Part shown: in pieces, positions 43,672-52,900 of the stretch
Numbering within the stretch: position 1 is the stretch's first letter
Layout of the letters: each line of letters begins with the position of its first letter
Assembly (NCBI RefSeq): GCF_014333585.1
Contig: NZ_JACSCW010000003.1
Coordinates: 434,001-498,000, forward strand
Length of the DNA: 64,000 nucleotides
Reading direction: 5' to 3'
Source: Hymenobacter sp. BT188
GTDB taxonomy: Bacteria; Bacteroidota; Bacteroidia; Cytophagales; Hymenobacteraceae
Position numbers and translations under genes: made by a program
The notes under the pieces: generated by a model
Seen by the model: only the letters and a program-made list of their open reading frames with translations
Told to the model about the DNA's origin: nothing
The model's database searches: none

Positions 43672-45927
43672 ATGATGGAAATTCTTTACGTAGCTCCTGC
43701 GCTAGGCGTGCTGGCCCTATTGTACACGTGGTTGCGCTCGGGCTGGGTGGCCCGCCAAGATGCCGGCAACGAACGCATGCGCACGATTGCTGGCTACATC
43801 GCCGATGGCGCTATTGCCTTTCTTAAAGCTGAATACAAAGTGCTGGCTTTGTTCGCCCTTATTGCCTGCGCCTTTTTGGGCTACCTGGGCACCACGGGCG
43901 AAAAGTCGAGCCCTGTTATTGTCATTGCGTTCCTGATTGGCGCTGTGTTTTCGGCATTGGCGGGCTTTATCGGGATGAAGATTGCTACCAAAGCCAACGT
44001 GCGTACGGCTCAGGCCGCCCGCACTAGTCTGGCCAAAGCCTTGAACGTGTCCTTCTCGGGTGGCTCCGTAATGGGCATGGGTGTAGCCGGCTTGGCAGTA
44101 TTAGGACTCGGCTCATTGTTCATTGTGTTCTACAATATGTTTGTGCTGAGCAAAGGCGCTGGCGCCAACGGCATTGAGATGGAAACGGCGCTGGAAGTAC
44201 TCACCGGCTTTTCACTGGGAGCAGAGAGCATCGCGCTCTTCGCTCGTGTGGGTGGTGGTATTTATACAAAGGCTGCCGACGTGGGGGCCGATTTGGTGGG
44301 CAAAGTTGAAGCCGGCATCCCAGAAGATGACCCTCGCAACCCTGCGACTATTGCCGATAACGTAGGTGATAACGTGGGCGACGTAGCTGGAATGGGTGCC
44401 GACTTATTTGGCTCTTATGTAGCTACTATTTTGGCTACCATGGTGCTGGGCCGCGAGGTTGCCACCACCAATGACCAGTTCAATGGTCTTTCGCCCATTC
44501 TGCTGCCAATGGTGATTGCCGGTATTGGCATCATCTCTTCGCTGCTGGGTATTCTGACGGTACGAGTAAAAGAAGGTGGCAACGTGCAAGGTGCGCTGAA
44601 CTTTGGCAACTACGTTTCGGTGGTGCTGACGGCGGTTTCGTCGTACTTTCTGGTGCGTTGGATGCTGCCCGCTGGTGAGTTGGTAATCAATCGTCCTGGC
44701 TCTGTTCCTTTTGACGCGATGGACGTGTTTTATGCCATCCTAGTTGGCTTAGTGGTAGGCACGCTGATGAGTATCATCACTGAATACTACACAGCTATGG
44801 GCAAGCGGCCCGTGATGAGCATTGTGCAGCAAAGCAGCACTGGTCATGCTACTACAGTTATCGGGGGCTTAGCAGTAGGCATGGAATCAACGGTACTGCC
44901 TATTCTGGTATTGGCGGCCGGTATTGTCCTTAGCTTCGAGTTTGCCGGGCTTTATGGCGTGGCCATAGCAGCAGCGGGCATGATGGCAACTACGGCCATG
45001 CAGCTGGCTATTGATGCCTTTGGCCCCATTGCCGATAACGCCGGCGGTATTGCCGAAATGAGCGAGCTGCCCAAGGAAGTGCGTGAGCGTACCGACATTC
45101 TGGATGCGGTGGGCAACACCACAGCAGCTACAGGTAAAGGCTTCGCCATTGCTTCGGCAGCGCTTACTTCGCTAGCGTTGTTCGCCGCCTTTATGGGTAC
45201 GGCTAACATTAGCAGCATCGATATCAGCAATGCCCGCGTGCTGGCTGGCTTGTTTGTCGGCGCTATGATTCCATTTATCTTCTCGGCACTCGCTATTTCG
45301 GCGGTAGGTCGGGCGGCGATGGCGATGGTGCAGGAAGTACGTCGGCAGTTCCGCGAGATTCCGGGCATTATGGAAGGTACTGGTCGGCCTGAGTACGAGA
45401 AGTGCGTAGCCATTTCCACGCAGGCTGCCCTTCGTGAAATGATGCTGCCAGGCGCTATTGCGCTTATAGTACCTATAATCGTCGGCTTTTCTTTTGGCCC
45501 ACAGGTGCTGGGGGGCTTATTGGCCGGCGTAACAGTATCGGGTGTGCTGATGGCTATGTTTCAGAGCAACGCCGGTGGTGCCTGGGACAACGCCAAGAAG
45601 TCGTTTGAGAAAGGCGTAATGGTGAATGGTAAAATGGAATTTAAAGGCTCAGATGCGCACAAGGCATCCGTAACCGGTGATACCGTAGGTGACCCTTTTA
45701 AAGACACATCGGGCCCTTCTATGAACATTCTGATCAAGCTGATGAGCATTGTGTCGCTGGTAATTGCCCCCCACATCGCTGTTACCGATGATACGGTGCG
45801 CGAAGGTGTGGCGCCAGTAGGAGTGAAGCCTTCGGAGCGCTTGATAGAGCCCAAAGCCGAGTATGCCGACGTATCCGCAGCTGCTACCAAAACGACTTAC
45901 GTGCTCCCACAGCGCACTCAGAAATAA
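43672..45927 (+). CDS. hppA: Membrane-bound ion-pumping pyrophosphatase
   Basis: 751 residues, about 16 membrane helices. The catalytic signature is intact: [20 protein letters not shown], then [20 protein letters not shown], and later [17 protein letters not shown] and [18 protein letters not shown]. It hydrolyses pyrophosphate to pump H+ or Na+ out of the cytoplasm. The motif [10 protein letters not shown] has Ala and Gly where K+-independent enzymes have Lys and Thr, so this should be the K+-dependent subfamily. The pumped ion cannot be decided here. It begins with two Met codons (43672 and 43675). The gene stands alone, with a terminator before and after it. Confidence 0.97.
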   Translation: MMEILYVAPALGVLALLYTWLRSGWVARQDAGNERMRTIAGYIADGAIAFLKAEYKVLALFALIACAFLGYLGTTGEKSSPVIVIAFLIGAVFSALAGFIGMKIATKANVRTAQAARTSLAKALNVSFSGGSVMGMGVAGLAVLGLGSLFIVFYNMFVLSKGAGANGIEMETALEVLTGFSLGAESIALFARVGGGIYTKAADVGADLVGKVEAGIPEDDPRNPATIADNVGDNVGDVAGMGADLFGSYVATILATMVLGREVATTNDQFNGLSPILLPMVIAGIGIISSLLGILTVRVKEGGNVQGALNFGNYVSVVLTAVSSYFLVRWMLPAGELVINRPGSVPFDAMDVFYAILVGLVVGTLMSIITEYYTAMGKRPVMSIVQQSSTGHATTVIGGLAVGMESTVLPILVLAAGIVLSFEFAGLYGVAIAAAGMMATTAMQLAIDAFGPIADNAGGIAEMSELPKEVRERTDILDAVGNTTAATGKGFAIASAALTSLALFAAFMGTANISSIDISNARVLAGLFVGAMIPFIFSALAISAVGRAAMAMVQEVRRQFREIPGIMEGTGRPEYEKCVAISTQAALREMMLPGAIALIVPIIVGFSFGPQVLGGLLAGVTVSGVLMAMFQSNAGGAWDNAKKSFEKGVMVNGKMEFKGSDAHKASVTGDTVGDPFKDTSGPSMNILIKLMSIVSLVIAPHIAVTDDTVREGVAPVGVKPSERLIEPKAEYADVSAAATKTTYVLPQRTQK

Positions 45928-46015
45928 GTTAGCTCGCTGAAAACCAAGTAGTAGCCAACTCGCTTTTTGATCTACTAACGGTTCATAGCGGTCCAATTCA
46001 ATTGATCAAAGTCTG

Positions 46016-46054
46016 AAAAGCAGCCTCCTCACACGGGAGAGGCTGCTTTTTTTT
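46016..46054 (+). terminator. Terminator after hppA
   Basis: AAAAGCAGCCTC (46016-46027) pairs with GAGGCTGCTTTT (46039-46050), followed by more T. It lies about 90 bases after the hppA stop. Confidence 0.88.
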
Positions 46055-46058
46055 GTCC

Positions 46059-46066
46059 TACCTTTG
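46059..46066 (+). promoter_or_regulatory. -7 box TACCTTTG of hpt
   Basis: Exact TAnnTTTG match directly after the hppA terminator and 35 bases before the hpt ATG. The -33 region overlaps the terminator stem and has no TTG. Confidence 0.55.
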
Positions 46067-46101
46067 GACATCCCTTCGTCCGGTTTCCAACCTTGCCCGG
46101 T

Positions 46102-46641
46102 ATGCCTCAATCCGTTATCTCTCTGCATAACAAGCAGTTTGCCCCTTACCTCACTTCAGAGCAACTGGCAGACGCCGTGCGAGAGTTGGCCGCCCGCCTC
46201 AATGCGGATTATGCCACTAAGACCCCTCTATTCGTGGCTGTGCTCAATGGCTCGTTCATGTTTGCGTCCGATCTGCTGAAAGAGCTGAGTATCGACTGCG
46301 AAATTTCCTTCGTCAAAATGGCTTCCTACGAAGGCACCAGCAGCACTGGGGCCGTGAAGGAGCTACTAGGTCTGCGCGAAGATGTGCAGGGCCGGCATCT
46401 GGTCGTGCTAGAGGATATAGTGGATACTGGCCACACCATTCGGGCCTTGCTCGATACGCTGGGGGGCAAAAATCCGGCTTCATTGGAGGTGGCCTGCCTG
46501 CTGATCAAGCCCGATTGTTTGCAGCACAAGCTGGACATTCGCTACCCGGCTCTTAGTATTCCAAATGATTTTGTGGTGGGCTACGGCCTTGATTATGATG
46601 GCTTAGGCCGAAACTACCCCGATCTGTACAAAGCGTTGTAA
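46102..46641 (+). CDS. hpt: Hypoxanthine phosphoribosyltransferase
   Basis: 179 residues from the ATG at 46102 (MPQSVISLHNKQF); a TTG three codons earlier is also in frame. The PRPP-binding motif is VVLEDIVDTGHTIRALLD (about 95-112). VAVLNGSFMFASDLL and VKMASYEGTSSTGAVK are the family flexible-loop and pyrophosphate regions, and DFVVGYGLDYDGLGRNYPDL is the C-terminal signature. It salvages hypoxanthine and probably guanine to IMP and GMP with PRPP. hpt-adk-obgE is, from memory, a conserved order in Cytophagales, and in some relatives hpt and adk are fused; here they are separate genes. Confidence 0.95.
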   Translation: MPQSVISLHNKQFAPYLTSEQLADAVRELAARLNADYATKTPLFVAVLNGSFMFASDLLKELSIDCEISFVKMASYEGTSSTGAVKELLGLREDVQGRHLVVLEDIVDTGHTIRALLDTLGGKNPASLEVACLLIKPDCLQHKLDIRYPALSIPNDFVVGYGLDYDGLGRNYPDLYKAL

Positions 46642-46665
46642 TCTGGAGGGTTCAGCCTACTTTTG
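46636..46665 (+). promoter_or_regulatory. Promoter of adk (TTG-N19-TACTTTTG)
   Basis: TTG at 46636-46638 lies inside the last codons of hpt, and TACTTTTG is at 46658-46665. It is a full Bacteroidota consensus with 19-base spacing. The leader to the adk ATG would be about 80 bases. Confidence 0.75.
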
Positions 46666-46750
46666 CCGCCTGCCGTATGGGGCACTTTAGTGCCGATTCG
46701 CTATCTTTCCCAAACACCGTCTTTTCTTTCCCTGCGAAAATCCTCGCTCT

Positions 46751-47377
46751 ATGCTCAATATCGTGCTCTTCGGCCCGCCCGGTGCCGGCAAAGGAACGCA
46801 AAGTCAGAAGTTAATTGCCCGTTATAATCTGGTACACCTCTCGACCGGCGACCTTCTTCGCTCCCAAATCACGCAAGGCACCGAACTAGGTCTGCGCGCC
46901 AAAAAACTCATGGATGAAGGCCTGCTGGTGCCCGATGAAGTGGTAATAGGTATGATTGAGAGCCAATTGGCCAACAACACCGAAGCCGCTGGCTTCATCT
47001 TCGACGGCTTTCCCCGCACTGTGCCTCAGGCCCAAAGCCTCGACGAGCTGATGGCGCGCTACGACACTGGCGTATCGTGCATGATTGCCCTAGAAGTAGC
47101 AGAAGAGGAATTGACCAAACGCCTGCTGGAGCGAGGCAAAACCAGCGGCCGACCCGACGACCAGGACGAAGCCAAAATCCGTCGCCGCGTAAACGTATAC
47201 AACACCGAAACTGCTCAAGTAGCTGGCTATTATGCTGAGCAGCAGAAGTTTCACGCTTTAAATGGCATCGGTGCTATTGAGGAGATTTTTACCCAAATCT
47301 GCGATATTATTGACCAGAAGCAGCCTACACCCTCGCTGTCTGATGGTCAGCAGGCTGCTGACGAAGTAAAAGCGTAA
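46751..47377 (+). CDS. adk: Adenylate kinase
   Basis: 208 residues. P-loop GPPGAGKGTQSQKL (about 8-21), AMP-binding STGDLLRSQI and FIFDGFPRTVPQAQSLDEL, the short-LID region ERGKTSGRPDDQDEAKIRRR and VYNTETAQVAGYY. It interconverts ATP plus AMP and two ADP in the cytoplasm. The short LID is the non-zinc form. The C-terminus carries a roughly 20-residue extension (PTPSLSDGQQAADEVKA) not seen in E. coli Adk. A TAACTTTG sequence over the stop codon could be a promoter for obgE. Confidence 0.97.
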   Translation: MLNIVLFGPPGAGKGTQSQKLIARYNLVHLSTGDLLRSQITQGTELGLRAKKLMDEGLLVPDEVVIGMIESQLANNTEAAGFIFDGFPRTVPQAQSLDELMARYDTGVSCMIALEVAEEELTKRLLERGKTSGRPDDQDEAKIRRRVNVYNTETAQVAGYYAEQQKFHALNGIGAIEEIFTQICDIIDQKQPTPSLSDGQQAADEVKA

Positions 47378-47400
47378 CTTTGCATTCGTAATTGCCCCAT

Positions 47401-47500
47401 CTGTCATCCTGACGAAGGAAGGACCTTATCAATCCAGAACGATGCGCATAATAACGTCTCGTTTCAGCTTGATAAGGTCCTTCCTTCGTCAGGATGACAG
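47401..47500. repeat. Interspersed inverted repeat (32-bp arms, 36-base loop) between adk and obgE
   Basis: Arms 47401-47432 and 47469-47500 are exact inverted copies; the outer ends read CTGTCATCCTGACGAAGG and its complement. Similar TGTCATCCTGA-type repeats are, from memory, scattered in Hymenobacter and related genomes, so this is probably a REP/MITE-like mobile repeat rather than a normal terminator. It has no T-tract. It lies inside a conserved housekeeping cluster, in a 175-base spacer. Confidence 0.85.
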
Positions 47501-47552
47501 CCATTTTGGGGTTGTTATCTAATTCAGTACTTCTACTTCAGAATTTCAAACA

Positions 47553-48548
47553 GTGGCTTCTAATAATTTCATTGATTACGTTAAAGTCTGCTGCCGTTCG
47601 GGCAAGGGCGGAGCGGGCTCCTCTCACTTCTTTAGGGCCAAAGGCCTGCCGAATGGCGGCCCCGATGGCGGCGACGGCGGCCGTGGGGGGCATATTATTC
47701 TGGAAGGCGACTCCCAACTCTGGACCCTATTACACCTGCAATATCAAAAGCACGTAATTGCCGGCCATGGGCAGGGCGGCGCTGAAAGCCTGCGTAGCGG
47801 CGCTCAGGGCGAGGATGTTATCCTGAAAGTGCCACTCGGCACGATTGCCCGCGATGCGGAAACCGGTGAGAAGAAAGTAGAAATCACGGAGCATGGCCAG
47901 CGCATTATCCTCACGCCGGGCGGGCGCGGTGGCCTCGGCAACGACCATTTTAAATCGGCTACCAACCAAGCACCTACTTACGCGCAGCCCGGCGAGCCCG
48001 GCATAGAAGAGTGGGTAGTGCTAGAGTTAAAACTGCTGGCTGACGTAGGCTTAGTGGGCTTTCCGAACGCAGGTAAAAGCACTTTACTCTCCGTGGTATC
48101 GGCGGCTCGCCCCAAGATTGCGGACTATGCTTTCACGACACTGGTCCCTAACCTGGGCGTGGTAGCTTACCGCGATTATAAGTCCTTTGTGATGGCCGAT
48201 ATCCCGGGTATTATCGAAGGAGCAGCTGAAGGGCGAGGGCTGGGTACGCGCTTTCTTAAGCACATTGAGCGTAACTCCATGCTGCTATTCATGATTTCGG
48301 TGGATAGCAATGACATCGCCAACGAGTACCAGATATTACTGAACGAGCTGACGCAGTTTAACCCAGAGCTTCTGGAAAAGCGCCGTTTGCTGGCCATCAC
48401 CAAGGCCGATCTGATCGACGACGAGCTCGAAGCCGAAATTCGGTCCACGCTACCTACCGATTTGCCAAGCGTGTTTATCTCCAGCTTAGCAAACAAGAAT
48501 ATTCAGCGGCTAAAGGATATGATTTGGCAGGAGTTGAACGCTAAGTAG
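47553..48548 (+). CDS. obgE: Obg/CgtA GTPase, ribosome assembly
   Basis: 331 residues. The N-terminal glycine-rich Obg domain (about 1-160) has [20 protein letters not shown] and [18 protein letters not shown]. The GTPase domain has G1 [11 protein letters not shown]2 TTLVPNLG, G3 DIPGIIEGA and G4 TKAD. Obg assists 50S assembly and the (p)ppGpp stress response. The start is a GTG at 47553; the protein aligns with the family from this Met ([12 protein letters not shown]). The upstream spacer holds the inverted repeat, which would be part of its leader if transcription starts at the TAACTTTG box. Confidence 0.96.
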   Translation: MASNNFIDYVKVCCRSGKGGAGSSHFFRAKGLPNGGPDGGDGGRGGHIILEGDSQLWTLLHLQYQKHVIAGHGQGGAESLRSGAQGEDVILKVPLGTIARDAETGEKKVEITEHGQRIILTPGGRGGLGNDHFKSATNQAPTYAQPGEPGIEEWVVLELKLLADVGLVGFPNAGKSTLLSVVSAARPKIADYAFTTLVPNLGVVAYRDYKSFVMADIPGIIEGAAEGRGLGTRFLKHIERNSMLLFMISVDSNDIANEYQILLNELTQFNPELLEKRRLLAITKADLIDDELEAEIRSTLPTDLPSVFISSLANKNIQRLKDMIWQELNAK

Positions 48549-48702
48549 CGCTATCTGAGTTTGTTAATCTGGAAATAAGGTAAAACGCTCGCTTCCTTCA
48601 ACAGAACAGTGAAGTACCCTATTAACTGCCGTGCCACTATGGCAGCCCTTTTGCCTTTGGCAAACTCCTTGTCTTCGCTTCTTGCCAATCGGCTAAAATC
48701 AA

Positions 48703-49305
48703 GTGAAAAACCCGTTTCGACGAATATTCGATAAAATGGCTGACGATAATAACGTACCGCAGGACGACAACTTGACCGTTGACCCTGACCACGTAGCTGG
48801 CGAAATGGCTGATGGTGAGGCTACCGTCTCTACGGAGACTGAAAATGCCCCCCAGGCCGAGGTGAGCAAGACAGATGCTGAGCTTACCGAGCTAAAGGAT
48901 AAGTACTTGCGCCTGGCGGCTGAGTTTGATAACTACAAACGCCGCACTGCAAAAGAGCGCTCCGACCTGTTCAAATCGGCCAACCAGGAGTTGATGGCGG
49001 TGTTGCTGCCCGTGCTTGATGATTTTGAGCGGGCTCGTACCCACACCCAATCATCGGAAGACGTGCAAGTGGTGCGGGAGAGCGTAGATATTATCTACAA
49101 CAAGCTGGTCAAAACCCTTCAGCAAAAAGGCTTGACGGCTATGGAGACCAAGGGCGGCGACTTTGATCCGGACTTGCACGAGGCTATCACCCAAATTCCG
49201 GCTCCGAGCGAGGAGTTGAAGGGCAAGGTGGTAGATGAAGTGGAGAAGGGATATTATTTGGGTGATAAAGTAATCCGCCACGCCAAAGTGGTGCTGGGCC
49301 AATAA
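48703..49305 (+). CDS. grpE: GrpE, DnaK nucleotide-exchange factor
   Basis: 200 residues if read from the GTG at 48703; an ATG at 48736 (MADDNNVPQ) is an equally good start and gives 189 residues. An acidic, disordered N-terminus is followed by the GrpE coiled coil (ELTELKDKYLRLAAEFDNYK, RRTAKERSDLF) and the beta-domain (FDPDLHEAITQIPAPSEELK, VDEVEKGYYLGDKVIRHAKV). It releases ADP from DnaK in the heat-shock chaperone cycle. dnaJ follows by 21 bases; dnaK is not in the window. Confidence 0.95.
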   Translation: MKNPFRRIFDKMADDNNVPQDDNLTVDPDHVAGEMADGEATVSTETENAPQAEVSKTDAELTELKDKYLRLAAEFDNYKRRTAKERSDLFKSANQELMAVLLPVLDDFERARTHTQSSEDVQVVRESVDIIYNKLVKTLQQKGLTAMETKGGDFDPDLHEAITQIPAPSEELKGKVVDEVEKGYYLGDKVIRHAKVVLGQ

Positions 49306-49326
49306 AAGACGCACAGATTAAAGAAA

Positions 49327-50463
49327 ATGGCGCAGAAGCGAGATTATTACGAGGTGTTGGACGTAGCCAAAACCGCCTCGCCCGAGGAGATCAAGAAGGC
49401 GTACCGCAAGGTGGCCATCAAGTTTCACCCCGACAAAAACCCCGACGACCCCACGGCCGAAGACAAGTTTAAAGAAGCTGCCGAGGCCTACGAAGTACTG
49501 TCGGATGAGCAGAAGCGTGCCCGCTACGACCGCTTTGGCCATCAGGGAATGGGCAGCAACGGTGGCGGTCCGAACATGGAAGATATCTTCTCGCAGTTCG
49601 GCGACATCTTTGGTGGCGGTGGCTTCGAGGGATTCTTTGGGGGCGGCCGCTCTGGTGGCGGCCGTCGGATGAAGAAGGGCTCCAACCTGCGTATCAAGCT
49701 CAAGCTTGATTTGGAGGAAGTTGCTAACGGCATCGAAAAGAAGATCAAGGTGAAGCGCTACGTGGCGTGCAACACCTGCTCGGGTACGGGCGCCAAAAAC
49801 GGCACCGACCTAAAGGACTGCGGTACTTGCCACGGCCAAGGCCAGGTGAAGCGCGTGGTGAACACCATGCTGGGCCAGATGGTGAGCAGCTCAACCTGCC
49901 CTACCTGTAACGGCGAAGGCAAAGTGGTGACCAGCAAGTGCGACGTGTGCCACGGTGATGGTCGCCAGCTGCAGGAAGAGATTATCCCGATCAACATTCC
50001 GGCTGGTGTGGCTGAGGGTATGCAACTGAGCATGAACGGCAAAGGCAACTACCCTGAGCGCGGCGGCGTGCCCGGCGACCTACTCATTCAGATAGAGGAG
50101 GAACCGCACGAATTCCTTAAGCGTGATGGCAACAACATCATGTTCGACCAATACATCACATTCGTGGATGCAGCTTTGGGCGCGAGCATTGAAGTTCCGA
50201 CCATCGAAGGCAAGGTGAAAATCAAAGTTGACCCTGGCACTCAGCCTGGCAAGATCCTGCGTTTGCGTGGCAAAGGCATAAAGGATCTGAATGGCTATGG
50301 CCGCGGCGACCAGTTGATTCATATCAACGTTTGGACGCCGAAAGTGGTGAACAGCCAGGAGCGCGAACTGCTAGAGAAGCTCCGCGATTCGCAAAACTTT
50401 ACGCCCAATCCGGGTAAGAATGAAAAAGGCTTCTTCGAGAAAGTAAAGGAGTATTTCCAGTAA
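49327..50463 (+). CDS. dnaJ: DnaJ chaperone
   Basis: 378 residues, full-length type I DnaJ. The J domain is about 1-70 with HPDKNPDDP (HPD motif). A Gly/Phe linker follows ([13 protein letters not shown]). The zinc-finger domain has the four repeats [24 protein letters not shown] and CDVCHGDG, and the C-terminal substrate-binding domains follow ([33 protein letters not shown]). It delivers unfolded proteins to DnaK and stimulates its ATPase. It is cotranscribed with grpE and ends before a strong terminator. Confidence 0.98.
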   Translation: MAQKRDYYEVLDVAKTASPEEIKKAYRKVAIKFHPDKNPDDPTAEDKFKEAAEAYEVLSDEQKRARYDRFGHQGMGSNGGGPNMEDIFSQFGDIFGGGGFEGFFGGGRSGGGRRMKKGSNLRIKLKLDLEEVANGIEKKIKVKRYVACNTCSGTGAKNGTDLKDCGTCHGQGQVKRVVNTMLGQMVSSSTCPTCNGEGKVVTSKCDVCHGDGRQLQEEIIPINIPAGVAEGMQLSMNGKGNYPERGGVPGDLLIQIEEEPHEFLKRDGNNIMFDQYITFVDAALGASIEVPTIEGKVKIKVDPGTQPGKILRLRGKGIKDLNGYGRGDQLIHINVWTPKVVNSQERELLEKLRDSQNFTPNPGKNEKGFFEKVKEYFQ

Positions 50464-50503
50464 GCAGAACATCAGATAGCTCTGTCTGAGTCGAGTTACT
50501 TAT

Positions 50504-50540
50504 AAAAAAGCCCCCCAGAAATTCTCTGGGGGGCTTTTTT
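50504..50540. terminator. Terminator after dnaJ with GCCCCCCAGA stem
   Basis: AAAAAAGCCCCCCAGA (50504-50519), loop AATTC, TCTGGGGGGCTTTTTT (50525-50540). Nearly the same sequence as the terminators at 2996, 43444 and 57234. Confidence 0.95.
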
Positions 50541-50690
50541 AATTGAAAAGTGAGTCTGTAAGCGTCTGACCTTTACAGGTTTCACGAAAAAGAAGAGGGA
50601 CATAGCACCCATAAAATATTTTTCGATGCCTCTGTAATACGTCGATAATAGCCGCGATATATGTAGTGTATCCTGGCTATCTCCTCGCTC

Positions 50691-51206
50691 TTGGCTCCTG
50701 ATCCTAATACTGCTGAATTTCTGACGCTCGTCAATGCGCATCAGGCCATGCTCCGGCGAATCTGTCGGCTGTACTGCCCCGATGCCGATGACCAGCAGGA
50801 TTTGTTTCAGGAAATCGTGCTGCAACTGTGGCGGGCCTTCCCGCGCTACGAGCCCCGGGGGGCAAAAATCAGCACCTGGATGTACCGCATCGGGCTGAAC
50901 GTGGCCGTGTCAGATTTGCGCCAGCGCACCCGCAAGCCCGCTCCCGACCGCCTCAACCCGCAGATAATAGAGGTGGCCCAAGCCCCCGACCTCGGGTCTG
51001 AATCAGGGGAAACAGCCGCGCTCTACCGGGCTATTGAGTGGCTGTCGGAAGTAGAGAAGGCTTTTGTGCTGCTGTATCTGGAAGAGCACACCTACGAGGA
51101 AATGGCTGACATTCTAGGGATTACGCAGAACAATGTGCGGGTCAAAATGCACCGCATTCAAGAAAAGCTACGCAAGATTTTTAGCCGCTCAGCGCAATGG
51201 AATTAA
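50691..51206 (+). CDS. ECF-type RNA polymerase sigma factor
   Basis: 171 residues with the two ECF regions. Sigma2: HQAMLRRICRLYCPDADDQQ, DLFQEIVLQLWRAFPRYEPR and STWMYRIGLNVAVSDLRQR. Sigma4: LSEVEKAFVLLYLEEHTYEE and ADILGITQNNVRVKMHRIQE. It directs RNA polymerase to a specific regulon; targets unknown. The start is a TTG at 50691, since a stop lies just upstream in frame and no ATG is available. The next gene overlaps it by ten bases and encodes a membrane protein, possibly its anti-sigma factor. Confidence 0.92.
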   Translation: MAPDPNTAEFLTLVNAHQAMLRRICRLYCPDADDQQDLFQEIVLQLWRAFPRYEPRGAKISTWMYRIGLNVAVSDLRQRTRKPAPDRLNPQIIEVAQAPDLGSESGETAALYRAIEWLSEVEKAFVLLYLEEHTYEEMADILGITQNNVRVKMHRIQEKLRKIFSRSAQWN

Positions 51207-51820
51207 ACGAACTCCGTCAAATGTGGAACCGCCAGGCCACAGATGAGCCCATTCCGCTCAGCGCGCAGAGCGTGACGCGCATGGTGGCGCGCAAGTCAGA
51301 TAATGTAGTAACGAGGCTGCGCCGCAACGCTTGGTGGGAAGTCGGGTCTATCGTCTATGTGATTATAGCCTTACCTTTTGGTATTTATTACTTCAACAAC
51401 CAGTTCATTAAAGGCTATCTGCTGGCTTTTGAGCTTCTGTCGGTGGCTTTTCTGTACTACTACTACCGCAAGTTTAAGCTGCTGCGCCGAATGGACCATG
51501 TAGAAAAGGATGTGCGTGGGCATTTGCAGACGCTGATTATGGGTTTGCGCGGTCTACTGGCTATTTATTTGCGCCTCTCACTCTGGGTTACCGTTGCCGC
51601 CATTATAGCTACTACCTCTTACCGGGCATATAGACTTACGCTGAAATACGACGGTGGAGAGCTGTTTTGGAGTATCGGATTGACGGTCATTATTATGTTT
51701 TTGACCGGCTCCGTGCTGTATTGGCTGATGATCAAGTTTACCAAGTGGTACCTGCAAAAGCTCTACGGTCAGCACCTCGACCGGCTCGAAGGCTACCTGC
51801 ATGAGTTGCAGTCTGAGTGA
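51197..51820 (+). CDS. Membrane protein, possible partner or anti-sigma factor of the ECF sigma factor
   Basis: 207 residues. The N-terminal about 50 residues are soluble (MELNELRQMWNRQATDEPIP), followed by about four membrane helices (VGSIVYVIIALPFGIYYF, LLAFELLSVAFLYYYYR, VTVAAIIATTSYRAYRL, FWSIGLTVIIMFLTGSVLYW) and a short charged tail. No known domain. The 10-base overlap with the sigma-factor gene implies coupled translation, and the layout of a soluble N-terminus plus membrane domain is common for Bacteroidota anti-sigma proteins. That function is an inference. Confidence 0.72.
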   Translation: MELNELRQMWNRQATDEPIPLSAQSVTRMVARKSDNVVTRLRRNAWWEVGSIVYVIIALPFGIYYFNNQFIKGYLLAFELLSVAFLYYYYRKFKLLRRMDHVEKDVRGHLQTLIMGLRGLLAIYLRLSLWVTVAAIIATTSYRAYRLTLKYDGGELFWSIGLTVIIMFLTGSVLYWLMIKFTKWYLQKLYGQHLDRLEGYLHELQSE

Positions 51821-51903
51821 AAATTTGTCCCCCAGCTTAGCAGTAAAACTGAAGCATAGCTATAAATGAATACATTTAACGTCGAAAAACCTTACTTCCA
51901 GCC

Positions 51904-52842
51904 GTGAGCAACATTCTACAAGCAATTGACGTGCACAAAGCCTACGATGCGCACGTGGCCCTGAACGGCGTCAGCCTCGATATTCCTGAACGCAGCATCT
52001 TCGGTTTGCTGGGCCCAAACGGAGCGGGCAAGACCTCTCTTATCCGCATCATCACTCAGATTACGGGCGCTGATTCGGGCGAAATTCGATTTCGAGGTGA
52101 GCGGCTGAATCCCAGCCATATTGCCCAGATTGGGTATTTGCCGGAGGAGCGCGGGCTGTATAAGAAGATGAAGATAGGGGAGCAGCTGCTCTATCTGGCT
52201 CAGCTAAAAGGGCTAAGCAAAGCCGACGCCACGCAGCGCATCAAAGCCTGGATTGACCGCTTCGACCTTCGGACATGGGTAAGCAAAAACGTGGAGGACT
52301 TATCGAAGGGCATGCAGCAGAAGGTACAGTTCATTGCTACCGTGCTGCATGAGCCCAGCCTGATTATCCTCGATGAGCCGTTTTCAGGCTTCGATCCAAT
52401 TAATGCTAATCTGATTAAGGACGAGATTCTGGAGCTGCGCGAAAAGGGCGCTACCATCATTTTCTCCACTCACCGCATGGAATCGGTGGAAGAAATGTGC
52501 GATTCTATTGCCTTGATTAACCGCTCGCGCAAGGTGCTCGATGGCCCCGTAAGCACGATTAAGGATACGTTCAAGACTAATACCTACGAGGTAGAAGGCA
52601 AAGGCCGCCTGATGGTCATTCATCCCGACTTTGAAGTGTTGGAGCACAAAGAGCGTGAAAACGGCTACTTCTACGACCGTATTCGTCTGCACGAAGGCGT
52701 GACGCCCAACGACTTGCTCCGCTACCTCATTGGCCAAGTAGAAATACATGCTTTCCGCGAGCAGATTCCAAGCATCAATGAAATCTTCATTCGTCGCGTG
52801 CGTGAGACGATGCCAGAGTCATTGGTAGAGGAGAACGTGTGA
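51904..52842 (+). CDS. ABC transporter ATPase, NatA-like
   Basis: 312 residues starting at a GTG (51904). Walker A LLGPNGAGKTSLIR (about 36-49), Q-loop and YLPEERGLYKKM, signature LSKGMQQKVQFIA, Walker B LIILDEPFSGFDP and H-switch IIFSTHRM. A C-terminal extension of about 85 residues follows (FKTNTYEVEGKGRLMV), as in NatA-type exporters. It partners with the permease encoded 58 bases downstream, and the pair could export Na+, drugs or lipids. Substrate not defined. Confidence 0.93.
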   Translation: MSNILQAIDVHKAYDAHVALNGVSLDIPERSIFGLLGPNGAGKTSLIRIITQITGADSGEIRFRGERLNPSHIAQIGYLPEERGLYKKMKIGEQLLYLAQLKGLSKADATQRIKAWIDRFDLRTWVSKNVEDLSKGMQQKVQFIATVLHEPSLIILDEPFSGFDPINANLIKDEILELREKGATIIFSTHRMESVEEMCDSIALINRSRKVLDGPVSTIKDTFKTNTYEVEGKGRLMVIHPDFEVLEHKERENGYFYDRIRLHEGVTPNDLLRYLIGQVEIHAFREQIPSINEIFIRRVRETMPESLVEENV

Positions 52843-52900
52843 GTAGAAAGCCGCAACCTGCGCATTTAGTGTCTTCTAATTAGTAGTCAAAGCAATACCA

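Noticed and set aside
44952..45419. 155-codon minus-strand ORF inside hppA
   Set aside because: Shadow of a strongly biased GC-rich membrane-protein gene; low-complexity Ala/Ser content.
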